DNA of 64,000 nucleotides from Phenylobacterium sp. (GCF_004799515.1 NZ_SSMX01000054.1:62001-126000), one strand, 5' to 3'. Shown: positions 1-9,125, counted from the stretch's first letter. Program-made: numbers and translations. The notes: generated from the letters alone by a model not told the origin.

Positions 1-1
1 C

Positions 2-1387
2 AAGATCTGGGACGCCCACGTCGTCACCCAACAGGACGGCGAGGCGATCCTCTATATCGACCTGCACCTGATCCACGAGGTGACCACCCCACAGGCCTTC
101 GCCGGCCTTAGGGCCAACCGGCGCCCAGTGCGCCGGCCGGACCGCACCCTGGCGGTCGCCGACCACAATGTGCCCACCGAGGGCCAGGCCCTGGGCGTGG
201 CCGCGGTGGCCGACGAGGAGGCGCGCCTGCAGCTCCAGACGCTGGAGCGCAACGTCAAGGATCACGGCATCGAGTTCTTCCCGATGGGCGATATCCGCAA
301 CGGCATCGTCCACGTGGTCGGACCCGAGCAGGGGCGCACCCAGCCCGGCATGACCATCGTCTGCGGCGACAGCCACACCTCAACCCACGGCGCCTTCGGG
401 GCGCTGGCCCACGGCATCGGCACGTCGGAGGTCGAGCACGTGCTGGCCACCCAAACCCTGCGCCAGAACAAAGCCAAGAACTTCCGGGTCAACATCGAGG
501 GCGAGCCGATCCCGGGCGTCGGCGCCAAGGACTATGCGCTGGCGGTGATCGGGGCGATCGGCACCGCCGGCGGCACGGGCCATGTGATCGAGTTCGCGGG
601 CTCGGCGGTCCGCGCACTCTCCATGGAAGGGCGCATGACGCTCTGCAACCTGACCATCGAGGCGGGCGCGCGCGCCGGGCTGGTGGCGCCGGACGAGACC
701 ACCTTCGGCTACCTGCGAGGCCGGCCCTCCGCGCCCAAGGGCGCCGCCTGGGAGATGGCGCTGAGCTACTGGAAGAGCTTCTACAGCGACGCGGACGCCG
801 AGTTCGACCGCGAGATCACCCTGGACGCGGCCCTGATCGCGCCCCTGGTCACCTGGGGCACCAGCCCGGAGGACGTGATCGCGGTCAGCGAGGCTGTGCC
901 CGCGCCGGACAGCTTCGCCAGCCCCGACAAGCGGGCCTCGGCCGAGCGGGCGCTGGAGTACATGGGCCTGACCGCCGGTCAGCCGATCACCGAGGCCAAG
1001 GTCGACGTGGTGTTCATCGGCTCCTGCACCAACAGCCGCATCGAGGACCTGCGCGCCGCCGCCAAGATCGTGGAGGGCCGCAGGGTCGCCCCGCACGTGC
1101 GGGCCATGGTCGTCCCAGGTTCCGGCCTGGTGCGGGCGCAAGCGGAAGAGGAAGGCCTGGACGAGATCTTCCTGGCCGCCGGCTTCGATTGGCGCGAGCC
1201 GGGATGTTCGATGTGCCTGGCGATGAATCCCGACAAGGTGCCGCCCGGCCAGCGCTGCGCGTCCACCTCCAACCGCAACTTCGAGGGCCGCCAGGGCCGC
1301 GCCGGACGCACCCACCTGATGAGCCCGGTGATGGCCGCCGCCGCCGCGCTGGCCGGCCACATCGCCGACGTGCGGGACTATCTGTGA
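2..1387 (+). CDS. leuC: 3-isopropylmalate dehydratase large subunit (5' end outside window)
   Basis: Large subunit of isopropylmalate isomerase, which with LeuD interconverts 2- and 3-isopropylmalate in leucine synthesis in the cytoplasm. The reading frame is already open at base 2 and begins KIWDAHVV, a segment that lies near residue 10 of LeuC proteins, so only about ten residues are missing. About 461 residues remain, close to full length. The iron-sulfur ligand motifs are visible: GSCTNSR near base 1020 and GCSMC near base 1203, as is the [12 protein letters not shown] segment near base 366. The stop codon overlaps the GTG of the next gene in a GTGA, suggesting translational coupling. A GTG at base 80 is in frame but would discard conserved sequence, so it is not the real start. 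Confidence 0.97.
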   Translation, partial: KIWDAHVVTQQDGEAILYIDLHLIHEVTTPQAFAGLRANRRPVRRPDRTLAVADHNVPTEGQALGVAAVADEEARLQLQTLERNVKDHGIEFFPMGDIRNGIVHVVGPEQGRTQPGMTIVCGDSHTSTHGAFGALAHGIGTSEVEHVLATQTLRQNKAKNFRVNIEGEPIPGVGAKDYALAVIGAIGTAGGTGHVIEFAGSAVRALSMEGRMTLCNLTIEAGARAGLVAPDETTFGYLRGRPSAPKGAAWEMALSYWKSFYSDADAEFDREITLDAALIAPLVTWGTSPEDVIAVSEAVPAPDSFASPDKRASAERALEYMGLTAGQPITEAKVDVVFIGSCTNSRIEDLRAAAKIVEGRRVAPHVRAMVVPGSGLVRAQAEEEGLDEIFLAAGFDWREPGCSMCLAMNPDKVPPGQRCASTSNRNFEGRQGRAGRTHLMSPVMAAAAALAGHIADVRDYL

Positions 1388-2184
1388 TCAGGGGTCTCGA
1401 CCACGTCGCCATCGCCGTCCGCGACTTCGCCGCCGGCGTCGACGGCTATCGCCGACTGCTGGGCCGCGAGCCGGACTTCGCCGGCCGCGACGGCGCCGAA
1501 CGGGCCTGGTTCCGTTTCCCCAACATGGCGCTGGAGGTCATCGCGCCAAGCGGTGAGGGCGCAGCCGGCGACCGCGTCCGCGCCCGCCTGGATGAGGCTG
1601 GCGAGGGAATCTGGTTGGCCGCCTTCGCCGTGGACGACGTCGCCGAAGCCTCGCGCCTGCTGACCCGCCGCGGCCTGGCGGTCGAGCCGGTGGGCGCGCT
1701 CGCCCGCGTGCGGGCCGCGGGGCTGGATTTCGTCCTGGCCAGCGCCCACGGCGCCGTCGCCTCGACGCCCCTCGGCGACCCGGCCGCCGACGTCGCCGCC
1801 CTGGACCACATCGTCATCGGCACGCCCAACCCCGACCGGGCGCTCGGCCTCTATGGCGCGAAGTTCGGCCTGGACCTGCGGCTGGACCGCGCCAACGAGC
1901 AGTGGGGCGCGCGCCAGCTGTTCTTCCGCTGCGGCGGGACGGTGTTCGAGGTCGGCGCGAGCCTCAAGGCGCCCGTCACCGAAAGCCCCGACCGCTTCGG
2001 CGGTCTCGCCTGGCGGGTCGCCGATCCGCACGCCGCCCAGGCCCGGATCGCCGCCGCCGGCTTCGACGTCTCCGAGGTGCGCACCGGCCGCAAGCCCGGC
2101 ACCCATGTCTTCACCGTGCGCGACGCGCCGGGCGGCGCGCCCACCCTGATGCTCAGCGCCGAGCCGATTGCGGAGCCCGCCTGA
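1384..2184 (+). CDS. VOC-superfamily (glyoxalase-like) protein with two modules
   Basis: A 266-residue protein of the vicinal oxygen chelate fold. Two related modules are visible: residues about 1-115, beginning [13 protein letters not shown], and about 138-255, beginning [15 protein letters not shown], each with the usual opening beta strand and the central PN/FEV segments. VOC proteins include glyoxalases, dioxygenases and isomerases; the substrate here cannot be read from sequence. The GTG start at 1384 overlaps the leuC stop, and the stop (TGATG) overlaps the leuD start, so it is embedded between the two subunits of isopropylmalate isomerase. Co-translation with both is likely. A link to leucine or a branched 2-oxo acid is only an inference from position. 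Confidence 0.85.
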   Translation: MIRGLDHVAIAVRDFAAGVDGYRRLLGREPDFAGRDGAERAWFRFPNMALEVIAPSGEGAAGDRVRARLDEAGEGIWLAAFAVDDVAEASRLLTRRGLAVEPVGALARVRAAGLDFVLASAHGAVASTPLGDPAADVAALDHIVIGTPNPDRALGLYGAKFGLDLRLDRANEQWGARQLFFRCGGTVFEVGASLKAPVTESPDRFGGLAWRVADPHAAQARIAAAGFDVSEVRTGRKPGTHVFTVRDAPGGAPTLMLSAEPIAEPA

Positions 2185-2795
2185 TGGACGCCTTCACCCG
2201 CCTGGACGCGAAGATCGCGCCCTTGCCGCTCGCCAACATCGACACCGACCAGATCATCCCCAAGCAGTTCCTGAAGACCGTGGAGCGCGAGGGCTTGGCC
2301 AAGGGGCTGTTCTACGACCTGCGCTTCGACGGCGAAGGCCGCGAGCGCAGCGAATTCGTCCTGAACCGGCCGGAGTACAAGGGCGCCGGCGTGCTGGTGG
2401 CCGGCGACAACTTCGGTTGCGGCTCCAGCCGCGAGCACGCGCCCTGGGCGCTGATGGACTTCGGCATCCGCTGCGTGGTCTCCACCAGCTTCGCCGACAT
2501 CTTCTACAACAACTGCTTCCAGAACGGCCTCCTGCCGGTCGTCCTGCCGGCGGCGCAGGTGCAGGCGCTGATGGAGGAGGCCAGGGGCGGCAACCACCTG
2601 GTCACTGTCGACCTGGAGGCGCAGACCGTGGTCTCGCCCTCCGGCCAGACCTTCCAGTTCGAGATCGATCCGGTGCGCAAGGCCAAGATGCTGAACGGCC
2701 TCGACGCCATCGGCGAGACCCTGCAGGCTGCCGGCGACATCGACACCTATGAGATGAAGCGGGCGCTGGACCGCCCATGGCTGGAAGACGCCTGA
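2184..2795 (+). CDS. leuD: 3-isopropylmalate dehydratase small subunit
   Basis: Small (swivel-domain) subunit of isopropylmalate isomerase, 203 residues, the usual length. The N-terminus reads [20 protein letters not shown] followed by [10 protein letters not shown], typical of LeuD, and [17 protein letters not shown] near residue 75 is the family signature that contacts substrate. The ATG shares one base with the stop of the preceding VOC gene. It partners with leuC, from which it is separated only by that VOC gene. The operon continues with a 22-base gap into a small monooxygenase-like gene. Confidence 0.97.
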   Translation: MDAFTRLDAKIAPLPLANIDTDQIIPKQFLKTVEREGLAKGLFYDLRFDGEGRERSEFVLNRPEYKGAGVLVAGDNFGCGSSREHAPWALMDFGIRCVVSTSFADIFYNNCFQNGLLPVVLPAAQVQALMEEARGGNHLVTVDLEAQTVVSPSGQTFQFEIDPVRKAKMLNGLDAIGETLQAAGDIDTYEMKRALDRPWLEDA

Positions 2796-2817
2796 AGACC
2801 CAAGGGACTGGCCTGTC

Positions 2818-3120
2818 ATGAGCATCATCATCGCCGGCACGGTCCGCGTGCCGCCCGAGAACCTGGCGTCGCTTCGCCCGCACCAGCTCGCCATGCTGGC
2901 CGCCAGCCGCGCCGAGGACGGCTGCCTCACCTACAGCTATGGCCTCGACGTGGCCGACGAAGGCCTGGTGCGGGTGTTCGAGGTGTGGCGCGACCAGGCC
3001 GCGATCGACGCCCATTTCGCCCAGCCGCACATGGCCGCCTGGCGCGCGGCCTGCGCTGAGCACGGGGTATCCAACCGCCAGCTTGTCCTCTACGAGACCG
3101 CCTCGGAACGCGCGCTCTAG
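2818..3120 (+). CDS. putative quinol monooxygenase, ABM domain
   Basis: A 100-residue single-domain protein of the antibiotic biosynthesis monooxygenase (ABM, ferredoxin-like dimeric alpha/beta barrel) type. The order IIIAGTVRVPPE, a helix ending in EDGCLTYSYG, the strand VRVFEVWRDQAAIDAHFAQPH and the final LVLYE match the family layout and length. Members include YgiN-like quinol monooxygenases and many uncharacterised proteins. It sits between leuD and a methyltransferase on the same strand with short gaps of 22 and 20 bases, so it is probably co-transcribed with the leucine genes; its own substrate is unknown. Confidence 0.85.
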   Translation: MSIIIAGTVRVPPENLASLRPHQLAMLAASRAEDGCLTYSYGLDVADEGLVRVFEVWRDQAAIDAHFAQPHMAAWRAACAEHGVSNRQLVLYETASERAL

Positions 3121-3140
3121 ACCGCGCTGAAGGCGCCCGC

Positions 3141-4046
3141 ATGATCGACGTGACCTTGCAGAAGATGACCAGCGAACAGGTCATCGAGATGGGCGACGGC
3201 CTGCTGGCCGGCGGATTCTTCGCCATGGCCAAGGAGCTCTATGGGGCGGCGTTGCGGCACGAGAGCCGGACCGCCATGCGCTTCCGTCTGCGGCTGCGCA
3301 TGGGCCTGGCGGGCGACCGACGGACCCGCTCGCAGAAGCTGCTGCAGGACCTCAAGCGGTTCGAGGCGGAGGACAGCCAGGTGTTCGTCAGCGCCGGGAT
3401 GATCACCTGGATGAAGAACATCCCCTTCCTCGACGACGAGCGCTTCATGGCCCTGGAGGAGAAGCACCAGCACCTGCTGCCGATCCCCAACTGGCACTGG
3501 AACCTGCAGACCGTGGTCTGGGCCCTGCACCAGACCCGCGACGTCGAGGGCGACCTTGTGGAGATGGGCGTCTTCAAGGGCCACACCACCCTCTTCTGCG
3601 CCGAATACCATGACTTCCAGGACTGGCCGAAGCGCTGGGTCCTGTTCGACACCTTCGACGGCATCCCCGACGACCAGGTCGACGCCGGCTGGGAGCAGGT
3701 CAACACCTCGACCTACAAGGGCACCTATTCCTACGAGGACACCCGCGACCGGTTCGCGGGCTACCCGAACATCGAGGTGATCCAGGGCCGCGTCCCGGAG
3801 ATCCTGCAGGACCATTGCCCCGAGAAGGTCTCCTTCCTGCACATCGACCTGAACAACACCACCGCGGAGATCGCGGCGCTGGAGTTCACCCTGGACCGCC
3901 TGAGCCCCGGCGGCGTGCTGATCCTCGACGACTACTGCTGGGCGCCCGCCCGGGCGCAGTTCCTGGCCGAGCGCCAGTGGTTCGGCGAGCGTGGCCTGCA
4001 CGTCCTGCCGCTGCCCACCGGCCAGGGCGTGTTCATCAAGCGCTGA
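3141..4046 (+). CDS. TylF/MycF-like SAM-dependent methyltransferase
   Basis: A 301-residue protein whose C-terminal two thirds resemble class I methyltransferases of the TylF/MycF (macrocin O-methyltransferase) family. Visible are the SAM-binding loop EMGVFKGHTTLFCAEYH near residue 140, the strand and loop WVLFDTFDGIPDDQ, and GGVLILDDYCW near residue 258, whose acidic pair corresponds to the metal site in this family. The first 100 or so residues form a charged helical region. TylF-type enzymes methylate sugars on secondary metabolites or polysaccharides; no target is evident here. It lies inside the leucine cluster, 20 bases after the ABM gene and 32 bases before leuB. Confidence 0.75.
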   Translation: MIDVTLQKMTSEQVIEMGDGLLAGGFFAMAKELYGAALRHESRTAMRFRLRLRMGLAGDRRTRSQKLLQDLKRFEAEDSQVFVSAGMITWMKNIPFLDDERFMALEEKHQHLLPIPNWHWNLQTVVWALHQTRDVEGDLVEMGVFKGHTTLFCAEYHDFQDWPKRWVLFDTFDGIPDDQVDAGWEQVNTSTYKGTYSYEDTRDRFAGYPNIEVIQGRVPEILQDHCPEKVSFLHIDLNNTTAEIAALEFTLDRLSPGGVLILDDYCWAPARAQFLAERQWFGERGLHVLPLPTGQGVFIKR

Positions 4047-4078
4047 GCCGAGCGCCGACTATTCCGGAGACCCTTGCC

Positions 4079-5131
4079 ATGACCGACCTGCTGCTCCTGC
4101 CCGGCGACGGGATCGGGCCCGAGGTGACCGCGCAGGTGCGCCGCGTGGCCGCGCGCCTGGCCAACGACCTGAAGGTCGACGAGCGGCCGTTCGGCGGGTC
4201 GAGCTACGACCAACTGGGCACGCCCCTCGCCGACGAAACCTTGGCTGAAGCGAAGGCGGCGAAGGCGGTGCTGATGGGCGCGGTGGGCGGCCCGCAGTGG
4301 GCCAATGCGCCGCGGGACAAGCGCCCGGAGGCCGGCCTGCTCGGCCTGCGCGCCGGCATGGGCGTCTTCGCCAACCTCAGGCCCGCGCTCTGCTTCCAGC
4401 CGCTGGCCGGCGCCTCGACGCTGAAGCGCGAGGTGATCGAGGGCCTGGACCTGATGATCGTGCGCGAGCTGACCGGCGGGGTCTATTTCGGCAAGCCGCG
4501 CGGCATCGAGGACCTGCCCGGCGGCGGCCGGCGCGGCGTCGACACCCAGGTCTACACGACCCATGAGATCGAACGCATCGCCCGGGTGGCCTTCGAGCTG
4601 GCGCGCGGCCGCAGGAACAAGGTCCACTCAGCCGAGAAGTCCAACGTCATGGAGACGGGCCTGCTCTGGCGGCAGGTCGTCACGGATCTGCACAAGCGCG
4701 AGTACGCCGACATCGAGCTGGAGCACATCCTGGCCGACAACGCCGCCATGCAGCTGGTCAAGAACCCCAAGCAGTTCGACGTCATGGTCACCGACAACCT
4801 GTTCGGCGACATCCTGTCGGACGAGGCGGCCCAGCTCACCGGCTCGCTCGGCATGCTCCCCTCGGCGGCGCTGGGCGCGCCGGGCACGCCCGGCCTCTAC
4901 GAGCCGATCCACGGCTCGGCGCCGGATATCGCCGGCAAGGGGATCGCCAATCCGCTGGCGGCGATCCTCAGCTTCGAGATGGCGCTGCGCTGGTCGCTGG
5001 ACCGCGCCGACCTCGCCGACAAGCTGTTCGCCGCCGTGGGCCAGGCCCTCGAGAAGGGCGCCCGCACGCCCGACCTCGGCGGGTCGCTGACGACAGTGCA
5101 GATGGCGGACGCGGTGCTGGCGGAGCTCTAG
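4079..5131 (+). CDS. leuB: 3-isopropylmalate dehydrogenase
   Basis: NAD-dependent oxidative decarboxylation of 3-isopropylmalate, the third step of leucine synthesis; 350 residues, the normal size. The N-terminal LLPGDGIGPEV, the substrate segment RELTGGVYFG, the AEKSNVMETG stretch and the VTDNLFGDILSDEAAQLTGS metal and cofactor region are all present. The ATG at 4079 follows a GGAG ribosome-binding site 12 bases upstream (TCCGGAGACCC), which fixes the start. The last bases overlap the end of the convergent GNAT pseudogene by four bases. Confidence 0.98.
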   Translation: MTDLLLLPGDGIGPEVTAQVRRVAARLANDLKVDERPFGGSSYDQLGTPLADETLAEAKAAKAVLMGAVGGPQWANAPRDKRPEAGLLGLRAGMGVFANLRPALCFQPLAGASTLKREVIEGLDLMIVRELTGGVYFGKPRGIEDLPGGGRRGVDTQVYTTHEIERIARVAFELARGRRNKVHSAEKSNVMETGLLWRQVVTDLHKREYADIELEHILADNAAMQLVKNPKQFDVMVTDNLFGDILSDEAAQLTGSLGMLPSAALGAPGTPGLYEPIHGSAPDIAGKGIANPLAAILSFEMALRWSLDRADLADKLFAAVGQALEKGARTPDLGGSLTTVQMADAVLAEL

Positions 5132-5609
5132 AGCCGCCGGCTGAGGAACAGCGTCCCCGCCACCGGCGTGTCGTAGTAGGGCGCTATGGGCGCGAAACCC
5201 ACTGAGCGGTAGAGCGCGATCGCCGCGCCCATCTCCGGCAGGGTGTCCAGCCGCACCTCGCGGTAACCGATGGCGCGGGCGGCAGCGATCACCGCCGCGA
5301 CCAGGGCGCGGCCGAGACCTGCGCCACGGCCGGCGGGCGCGACGTAGAGCCGTTTCATCTCGCCGCAGCCAGGGCTCGCCATGGCCGCAGGGCTATGCAG
5401 CCAACAGCGCGGCCCGCAGCGGCCCTGGCCAGCAACAGCGCGCCGCGCGGCGGCCCGTAGGCGCCGGGCAGGCCCGCGAGTTCGTCTGCGAAGCCCTGGT
5501 AGGCCAGATCGACGCTGAGCCCGGCGGCGTAGTCCCGGAACAGGCGCGCCGCGTCGGCCAGGTCGGCGGGCGAGCCCGCCGGTGCGATCTCGAGCGGCGT
5601 TGCGGCCAT
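5128..5609 (-). pseudogene. GNAT acetyltransferase split by a frameshift
   Basis: Two adjacent reading frames together make one GNAT-type N-acetyltransferase of about 160 residues. The 5' part (5609 down to about 5375) begins MAATPLEIAPAG and ends in the strand AVGCIALRPW. The 3' part, in another frame, picks up with SPGCGEMKRLYVAP and the acetyl-CoA loop GRGAGLGRAL, then YRSVGFAPIAPYYD. GNAT proteins read these two segments continuously, so a single-base insertion or deletion lies near 5375-5383, within a run rich in GC. The gene would start 2 bases after the stop of the MarR-GNAT gene and so share its regulation. A sequencing or assembly error is as likely as a true mutation. Confidence 0.8.
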
Positions 5610-5611
5610 CC

Positions 5612-6553
5612 CTAGAGCCTGAGCCGCCAGGTCTCGCTGACCTCGGGATGGCCGAAGTCGTCGTGGGTCCAGGTCTCCTCCAGGACGAAGCCCGCGGCCG
5701 CGTAGATCTTCCGCGCAGCCGTCAGCACCGGGTGGGTCCAGAGCACCACCTCGCGGTAGCCGGCTTCGCGCGCGAACGCGACGCAGGCCTCCGCCAGCCG
5801 CCGGCCAAGGCCCGCGCCGCGCGCCTGGGGCGTCAGCAGCAGCAGGCGCAGGCGCGCCACCTGCGGCTGTTCGTCCCTGACCAGGAAGACGCAACCCAGC
5901 CTCTCGCCGTCCCGCTCGGCGATCCAGCACCGCTCGCACGTGGGATCGAACCGCTCGAGGAAGTCGGCGCAGATCCGCGCGGTCTTCCACTCGATGGACG
6001 GCCCCCAGCCGTATTCGGTCCCGTAGACCTCGGCGTTGCGTGCGATGACCCAGCCCATGTCGCCCTGCCGGTGCGGGCGAAGCGTGATGGGCGTCTCCGC
6101 CGCCTCGCGGGCGCCCAGCAGGCTCTCCACGGTCCGCATGGCGTCGACCAGCCGCGGACGCTCGGCGGCCGACAGGGGCGCCAAGAGGCCCTCGACCACC
6201 GCGGCGGCCCGCCGGTCGAAGGGGCCGAACACCTCGGCGCCCTGGGGCGTCAGGCGCAGGACCGCGCTGCGGCCATCGCTCGCCGAGCGTTCGCGCGCCA
6301 CCACCCCGTCGCGCTCCAGCCGCGCCACGATGCGGCTCAGGTAGCCCGCGTCGAGGCCGACGATCTCGCCCACCGCCTTGGCGGTCGTCCCGTCCGCCCG
6401 GGCGATCTCATAGAGCACCCGGCCCTCGGCCACCGTATAGTCGGTGCCGAGGTAGCCCTTGTCGAGCACCCCGATGGTCTGGGTGTAGAAGCGGTTGAAC
6501 CGGCGCACGGCGGCGATGGGATCGGGCGTTTCGAGATCGGGCGCAGCGGACAC
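5612..6553 (-). CDS. MarR-type regulator fused to a GNAT acetyltransferase
   Basis: A two-domain protein, 313 residues from the GTG at 6553. Residues about 1-140 are a MarR winged helix (TVAEGRVLYEIARADGTTA, then AGYLSRIVARLERDGVVARE as recognition helix and wing). Residues about 155-313 are a GNAT acetyltransferase with the RLRLLLLTPQARGAGLG acetyl-CoA loop and AGFVLEETW. Such fusions are a known bacterial family. I prefer GTG 6553 because GGAGG sits five bases upstream; an in-frame ATG at 6589 has no ribosome-binding site and falls inside a perfect palindrome that looks like the operator. The next gene downstream is a second GNAT (frameshifted). Confidence 0.88.
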   Translation of the reverse strand: MSAAPDLETPDPIAAVRRFNRFYTQTIGVLDKGYLGTDYTVAEGRVLYEIARADGTTAKAVGEIVGLDAGYLSRIVARLERDGVVARERSASDGRSAVLRLTPQGAEVFGPFDRRAAAVVEGLLAPLSAAERPRLVDAMRTVESLLGAREAAETPITLRPHRQGDMGWVIARNAEVYGTEYGWGPSIEWKTARICADFLERFDPTCERCWIAERDGERLGCVFLVRDEQPQVARLRLLLLTPQARGAGLGRRLAEACVAFAREAGYREVVLWTHPVLTAARKIYAAAGFVLEETWTHDDFGHPEVSETWRLRL

Positions 6554-6588
6554 GACGGCCTCCGAGGACACCCACAAGCTGAACCTCA

Positions 6589-6609
6589 TTAGTTGACGGA
6601 GTCAACTAA
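6589..6609. promoter_or_regulatory. perfect palindrome, likely MarR-family operator
   Basis: TTAGTTGAC, a three-base spacer GGA, then GTCAACTAA: a perfect 9+3+9 inverted repeat. It lies between the stop of the PLP decarboxylase gene and the start of the MarR-GNAT gene, 36 bases before the preferred GTG. TAGTTGAC-type arms are common in MarR operators, so autoregulation by the adjacent MarR-GNAT protein is the simplest reading. Binding itself is inferred. Confidence 0.7.
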
Positions 6610-6612
6610 CTC

Positions 6613-8028
6613 CTACGCCAGCACCGCCCGAACCGCGGCGACGGTGCGGGCGACGTCGGCGTCGGTGGTGCGCCAGTTGCAGACGCTGATCCGCATGCAG
6701 CGGCGGCCCTGGAAGGTGACGCCGCCGAAGAAGGCTTCGCCGGAGGCGTCGATGGCCGCGATCACCGCGTCGGTGCGGCGGTCATGATCGGCCTCGCTAG
6801 CGCCGGCCGCCGGCGACAGGAAACGCACCAGCCCCTGATTCAAAGCCGACGTTGCGACCGTCTCCGCGCCGGGCAGGGCGCCGATACCTTCCGTCAGCGC
6901 GAGCGCATGGCGGCTGGTCCGCGCCACCAGCTCGGCCACGCCGTCCCGGCCCAGCTCGCGCAGGGCGGCGTAGATGGCGAAGCCCCGGGCGCGGCGGGAG
7001 AACTCCGGGTTCCAGTCGATCTGGTCCCGCGCCGCCCCGCCGGCCGGCAGGTAGCTGGTTGCGAGCGTCATGGCCGCCCGGTGCGCCGCGGCGTCGCGCA
7101 CCATGGCCAGGCCGGAGTCGTAGGGCACGTTCAGGTACTTGTGCGCGTCGGTGGTCCAGCTGTCGCAAAGCTCGACCCCACGCGCCAGGTCGCGGTGCGC
7201 CGGGCTGGCCTTCGCCCACAAGCCGAAGGCGCCGTCGACGTGGGTCCAGGCGCCGGCGGCGCGGGCCATGGGCGCGAGCTGATCGAAGGGGTCGAACCCC
7301 GCGCGGTTCAGCTCGCCCGCCTGCAGCACCACGATGGTCGGGGCCTCGCCCGCGTCCAGCGCCGCGCGCAGCGCCCGCGGTTCGACCCGGCCCTCGGCGT
7401 CGGTCGCCAAGGGGACGATGTTGTCGGAGCCCAGGCCCATGAAACGCACGGCTCGGTCGACCGAACCGTGCCGCTCGGCGTTGGCCAGGATGCGGATGGG
7501 CGGCGAGCCGGCGAGGCCGCGGCGCTCCACGTCCCAGCCCCGGTCGCGCAAGACGGCGTGGCGGGCCGCGGCCAGGCAGGTGGCGTGGGCCATCTGGGCG
7601 CCGGTGACGAAGCCGACGCTGGCCTCCGCCGGCAGGCCGAAGAGGTCCTTCAGCCAGCCAGCCGCCACCTCCTCCACCACCGAGGCGGCCGGGCCGCAGG
7701 CGTGGATGCCGGCGTTCTGGTCCCAGACGCTGGTCAGCCAGTCGGCGGCGATGGCGGAGGGGACGCCGCCGCCGATCACCCAGCCGAAGAACCGCGGCCC
7801 TTGCGAGCCCAGGATGCCGCCGGCGGTGTCGGCCACGAGCTCGTCGATCACCTGCGCAGCCGCGACGCCGGTATCCGCCAGCGGCCGGCCGAGGCGGGCG
7901 CGCATCTCCTCCAGCGAGGCGGTGGTCGCCACGGATCGGCTGTCGAGCCCGTCGAGCCCGTCGAGCCAAGCAAATGCGTGTTCGGCGGCCCGCATCAGGA
8001 CCTCGCGCTCGGGCGTCTCGATCAGCAT
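6613..8028 (-). CDS. PLP-dependent decarboxylase, group II (aromatic amino acid decarboxylase-like)
   Basis: A 471-residue fold-type I PLP enzyme of the pyridoxal-dependent decarboxylase family. The cofactor-binding lysine is K297 in TTDAHKYLNVPYDSG, and D265 in THVDGAFGLWA is the aspartate that pairs with the pyridine nitrogen; the SVGFVTGAQMAHATCL segment near residue 140 holds the phosphate. The family decarboxylates aromatic amino acids, glutamate or related compounds; the actual substrate is not determinable. It starts at ATG 8028 and ends four bases before the MarR operator, so read-through into the MarR-GNAT gene is possible. Confidence 0.9.
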   Translation of the reverse strand: MLIETPEREVLMRAAEHAFAWLDGLDGLDSRSVATTASLEEMRARLGRPLADTGVAAAQVIDELVADTAGGILGSQGPRFFGWVIGGGVPSAIAADWLTSVWDQNAGIHACGPAASVVEEVAAGWLKDLFGLPAEASVGFVTGAQMAHATCLAAARHAVLRDRGWDVERRGLAGSPPIRILANAERHGSVDRAVRFMGLGSDNIVPLATDAEGRVEPRALRAALDAGEAPTIVVLQAGELNRAGFDPFDQLAPMARAAGAWTHVDGAFGLWAKASPAHRDLARGVELCDSWTTDAHKYLNVPYDSGLAMVRDAAAHRAAMTLATSYLPAGGAARDQIDWNPEFSRRARGFAIYAALRELGRDGVAELVARTSRHALALTEGIGALPGAETVATSALNQGLVRFLSPAAGASEADHDRRTDAVIAAIDASGEAFFGGVTFQGRRCMRISVCNWRTTDADVARTVAAVRAVLA

Positions 8029-8168
8029 GGCGTCCTCACCTTAGGAACCGGCGAAAAGGGCGGGCTGGCGGTCCGGAGTCAACCGCGCGCCTCGCCGTTT
8101 CCGGACCCCGTTGCCAAGCCCGCGCCGGCGTGGTCCCTCAAGGCGCGGCAGGCTTGGGAGGACGAGGG

Positions 8169-8576
8169 ATGGCCCACTGGCTCGTGAAATCGGAGCCCGC
8201 GAAGTACAGCTTCGAGGATCTGCAACGCGATGGCCGCACCGTCTGGGACGGTGTGCGCAACAACGCCGCGGCCCTGCACCTGAAGGCCATGAAGGTCGGC
8301 GACGAGGTGCTTTACTACCACTCGCAGGAGGGCCTCGCCGTCGTGGGTATCGCCGGGGTCGTCAAGGAGGCCTTCCTCGACCCCAGCGATCCGGCCGGCC
8401 GGTTCGTGGCCGTGGAGCTGGCCGCGGTGAAGCCGCTGCCGAGGCCGGTCACGCTCGCCGAGATGAAGGCCAACCCCGGCCTGGCCAGCCTGGAGATGAT
8501 CCGCCAGGGCCGCCTGTCGGTCTCGCCGGTGCGCGCCGCCGAATGGGCGGCGATCCTGAAGATGGGGGAGGGCTAG
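8169..8576 (+). CDS. EVE domain protein (thymocyte nuclear protein 1 family)
   Basis: A 135-residue single EVE domain, a PUA-like fold thought to bind modified bases in nucleic acid. The opening AHWLVKSEPAKYSFEDLQRD, the WDGVRNNAA loop, the KVGDEVLYYHSQEG strand pair and the closing RLSVSPVRAAEW are characteristic. The start is fixed by GAGG just before ATG 8169. It is divergent from the PLP decarboxylase across 140 bases and converges on the SnoaL-like gene with a three-base gap. Its biological role in bacteria is poorly known. Confidence 0.9.
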   Translation: MAHWLVKSEPAKYSFEDLQRDGRTVWDGVRNNAAALHLKAMKVGDEVLYYHSQEGLAVVGIAGVVKEAFLDPSDPAGRFVAVELAAVKPLPRPVTLAEMKANPGLASLEMIRQGRLSVSPVRAAEWAAILKMGEG

Positions 8577-8579
8577 AGC

Positions 8580-9059
8580 CTAGATCGCGGCGATCGGACT
8601 AGGCGCCGTCCAGCTCCAGCCGGCAATCTTCCAGCCATCGGCCGTCTTCTTCAGAGCGAAGGTCATCTGCGCCGGCTGACGCATGGCCGCGCCCTTCTGT
8701 TTGAAGGTGTAGGTGACAGCGGCCACCACATAGGCCGCGCCGCCGGAAAGCACCTCGCGCTTCACAGCGCCGAAGGCGACAGCTTCCTCCGAGATTCCTT
8801 TCGCCTGGTCGTTCTTGGCGAGGTCGGCGGCCCAGGTCGCGAAGGACTTCGGGCCGACCCAGAGGTGGGGCGGGACGTCGTCGATGATCGAGACCGAGGG
8901 CAGAAAGGCGGTCGCCGCGCCGGCTACATCACCCTTGTTGAAATCGTCGATGAAGGTGTGGATCGGCGCTTCGGTCGCGGCGTTTCCGGCGGCCGCGGCC
9001 CCCGTTGCGAACGCCCCGAACGCCGCCACGCATGCGATTGCCAATCCAAGCGACTTCAT
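8580..9059 (-). CDS. secreted SnoaL/NTF2-like protein
   Basis: A 159-residue protein with a signal peptide (MKSLGLAIACVAAFGAFATG then AAAAGN) followed by an NTF2-fold domain of the SnoaL/DUF4440 kind: APIHTFIDDFNKGDVAGAATAF, a central FATWAADLAK helix, and final strands ending in DGWKIAGWSW. Such domains can be enzymes or ligand-binding modules; no catalytic residue can be named. ATG 9059 is chosen because GGGAG lies eight bases upstream and the signal peptide begins there; a TTG at 9092 is in frame but unlikely. Confidence 0.75.
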   Translation of the reverse strand: MKSLGLAIACVAAFGAFATGAAAAGNAATEAPIHTFIDDFNKGDVAGAATAFLPSVSIIDDVPPHLWVGPKSFATWAADLAKNDQAKGISEEAVAFGAVKREVLSGGAAYVVAAVTYTFKQKGAAMRQPAQMTFALKKTADGWKIAGWSWTAPSPIAAI

Positions 9060-9125
9060 GATCCCGGCTCCCGTTTGAAGAACGAAGTTCAATCTACACC
9101 GCTGCGGCGCTGAGCCCAGCCGGGC

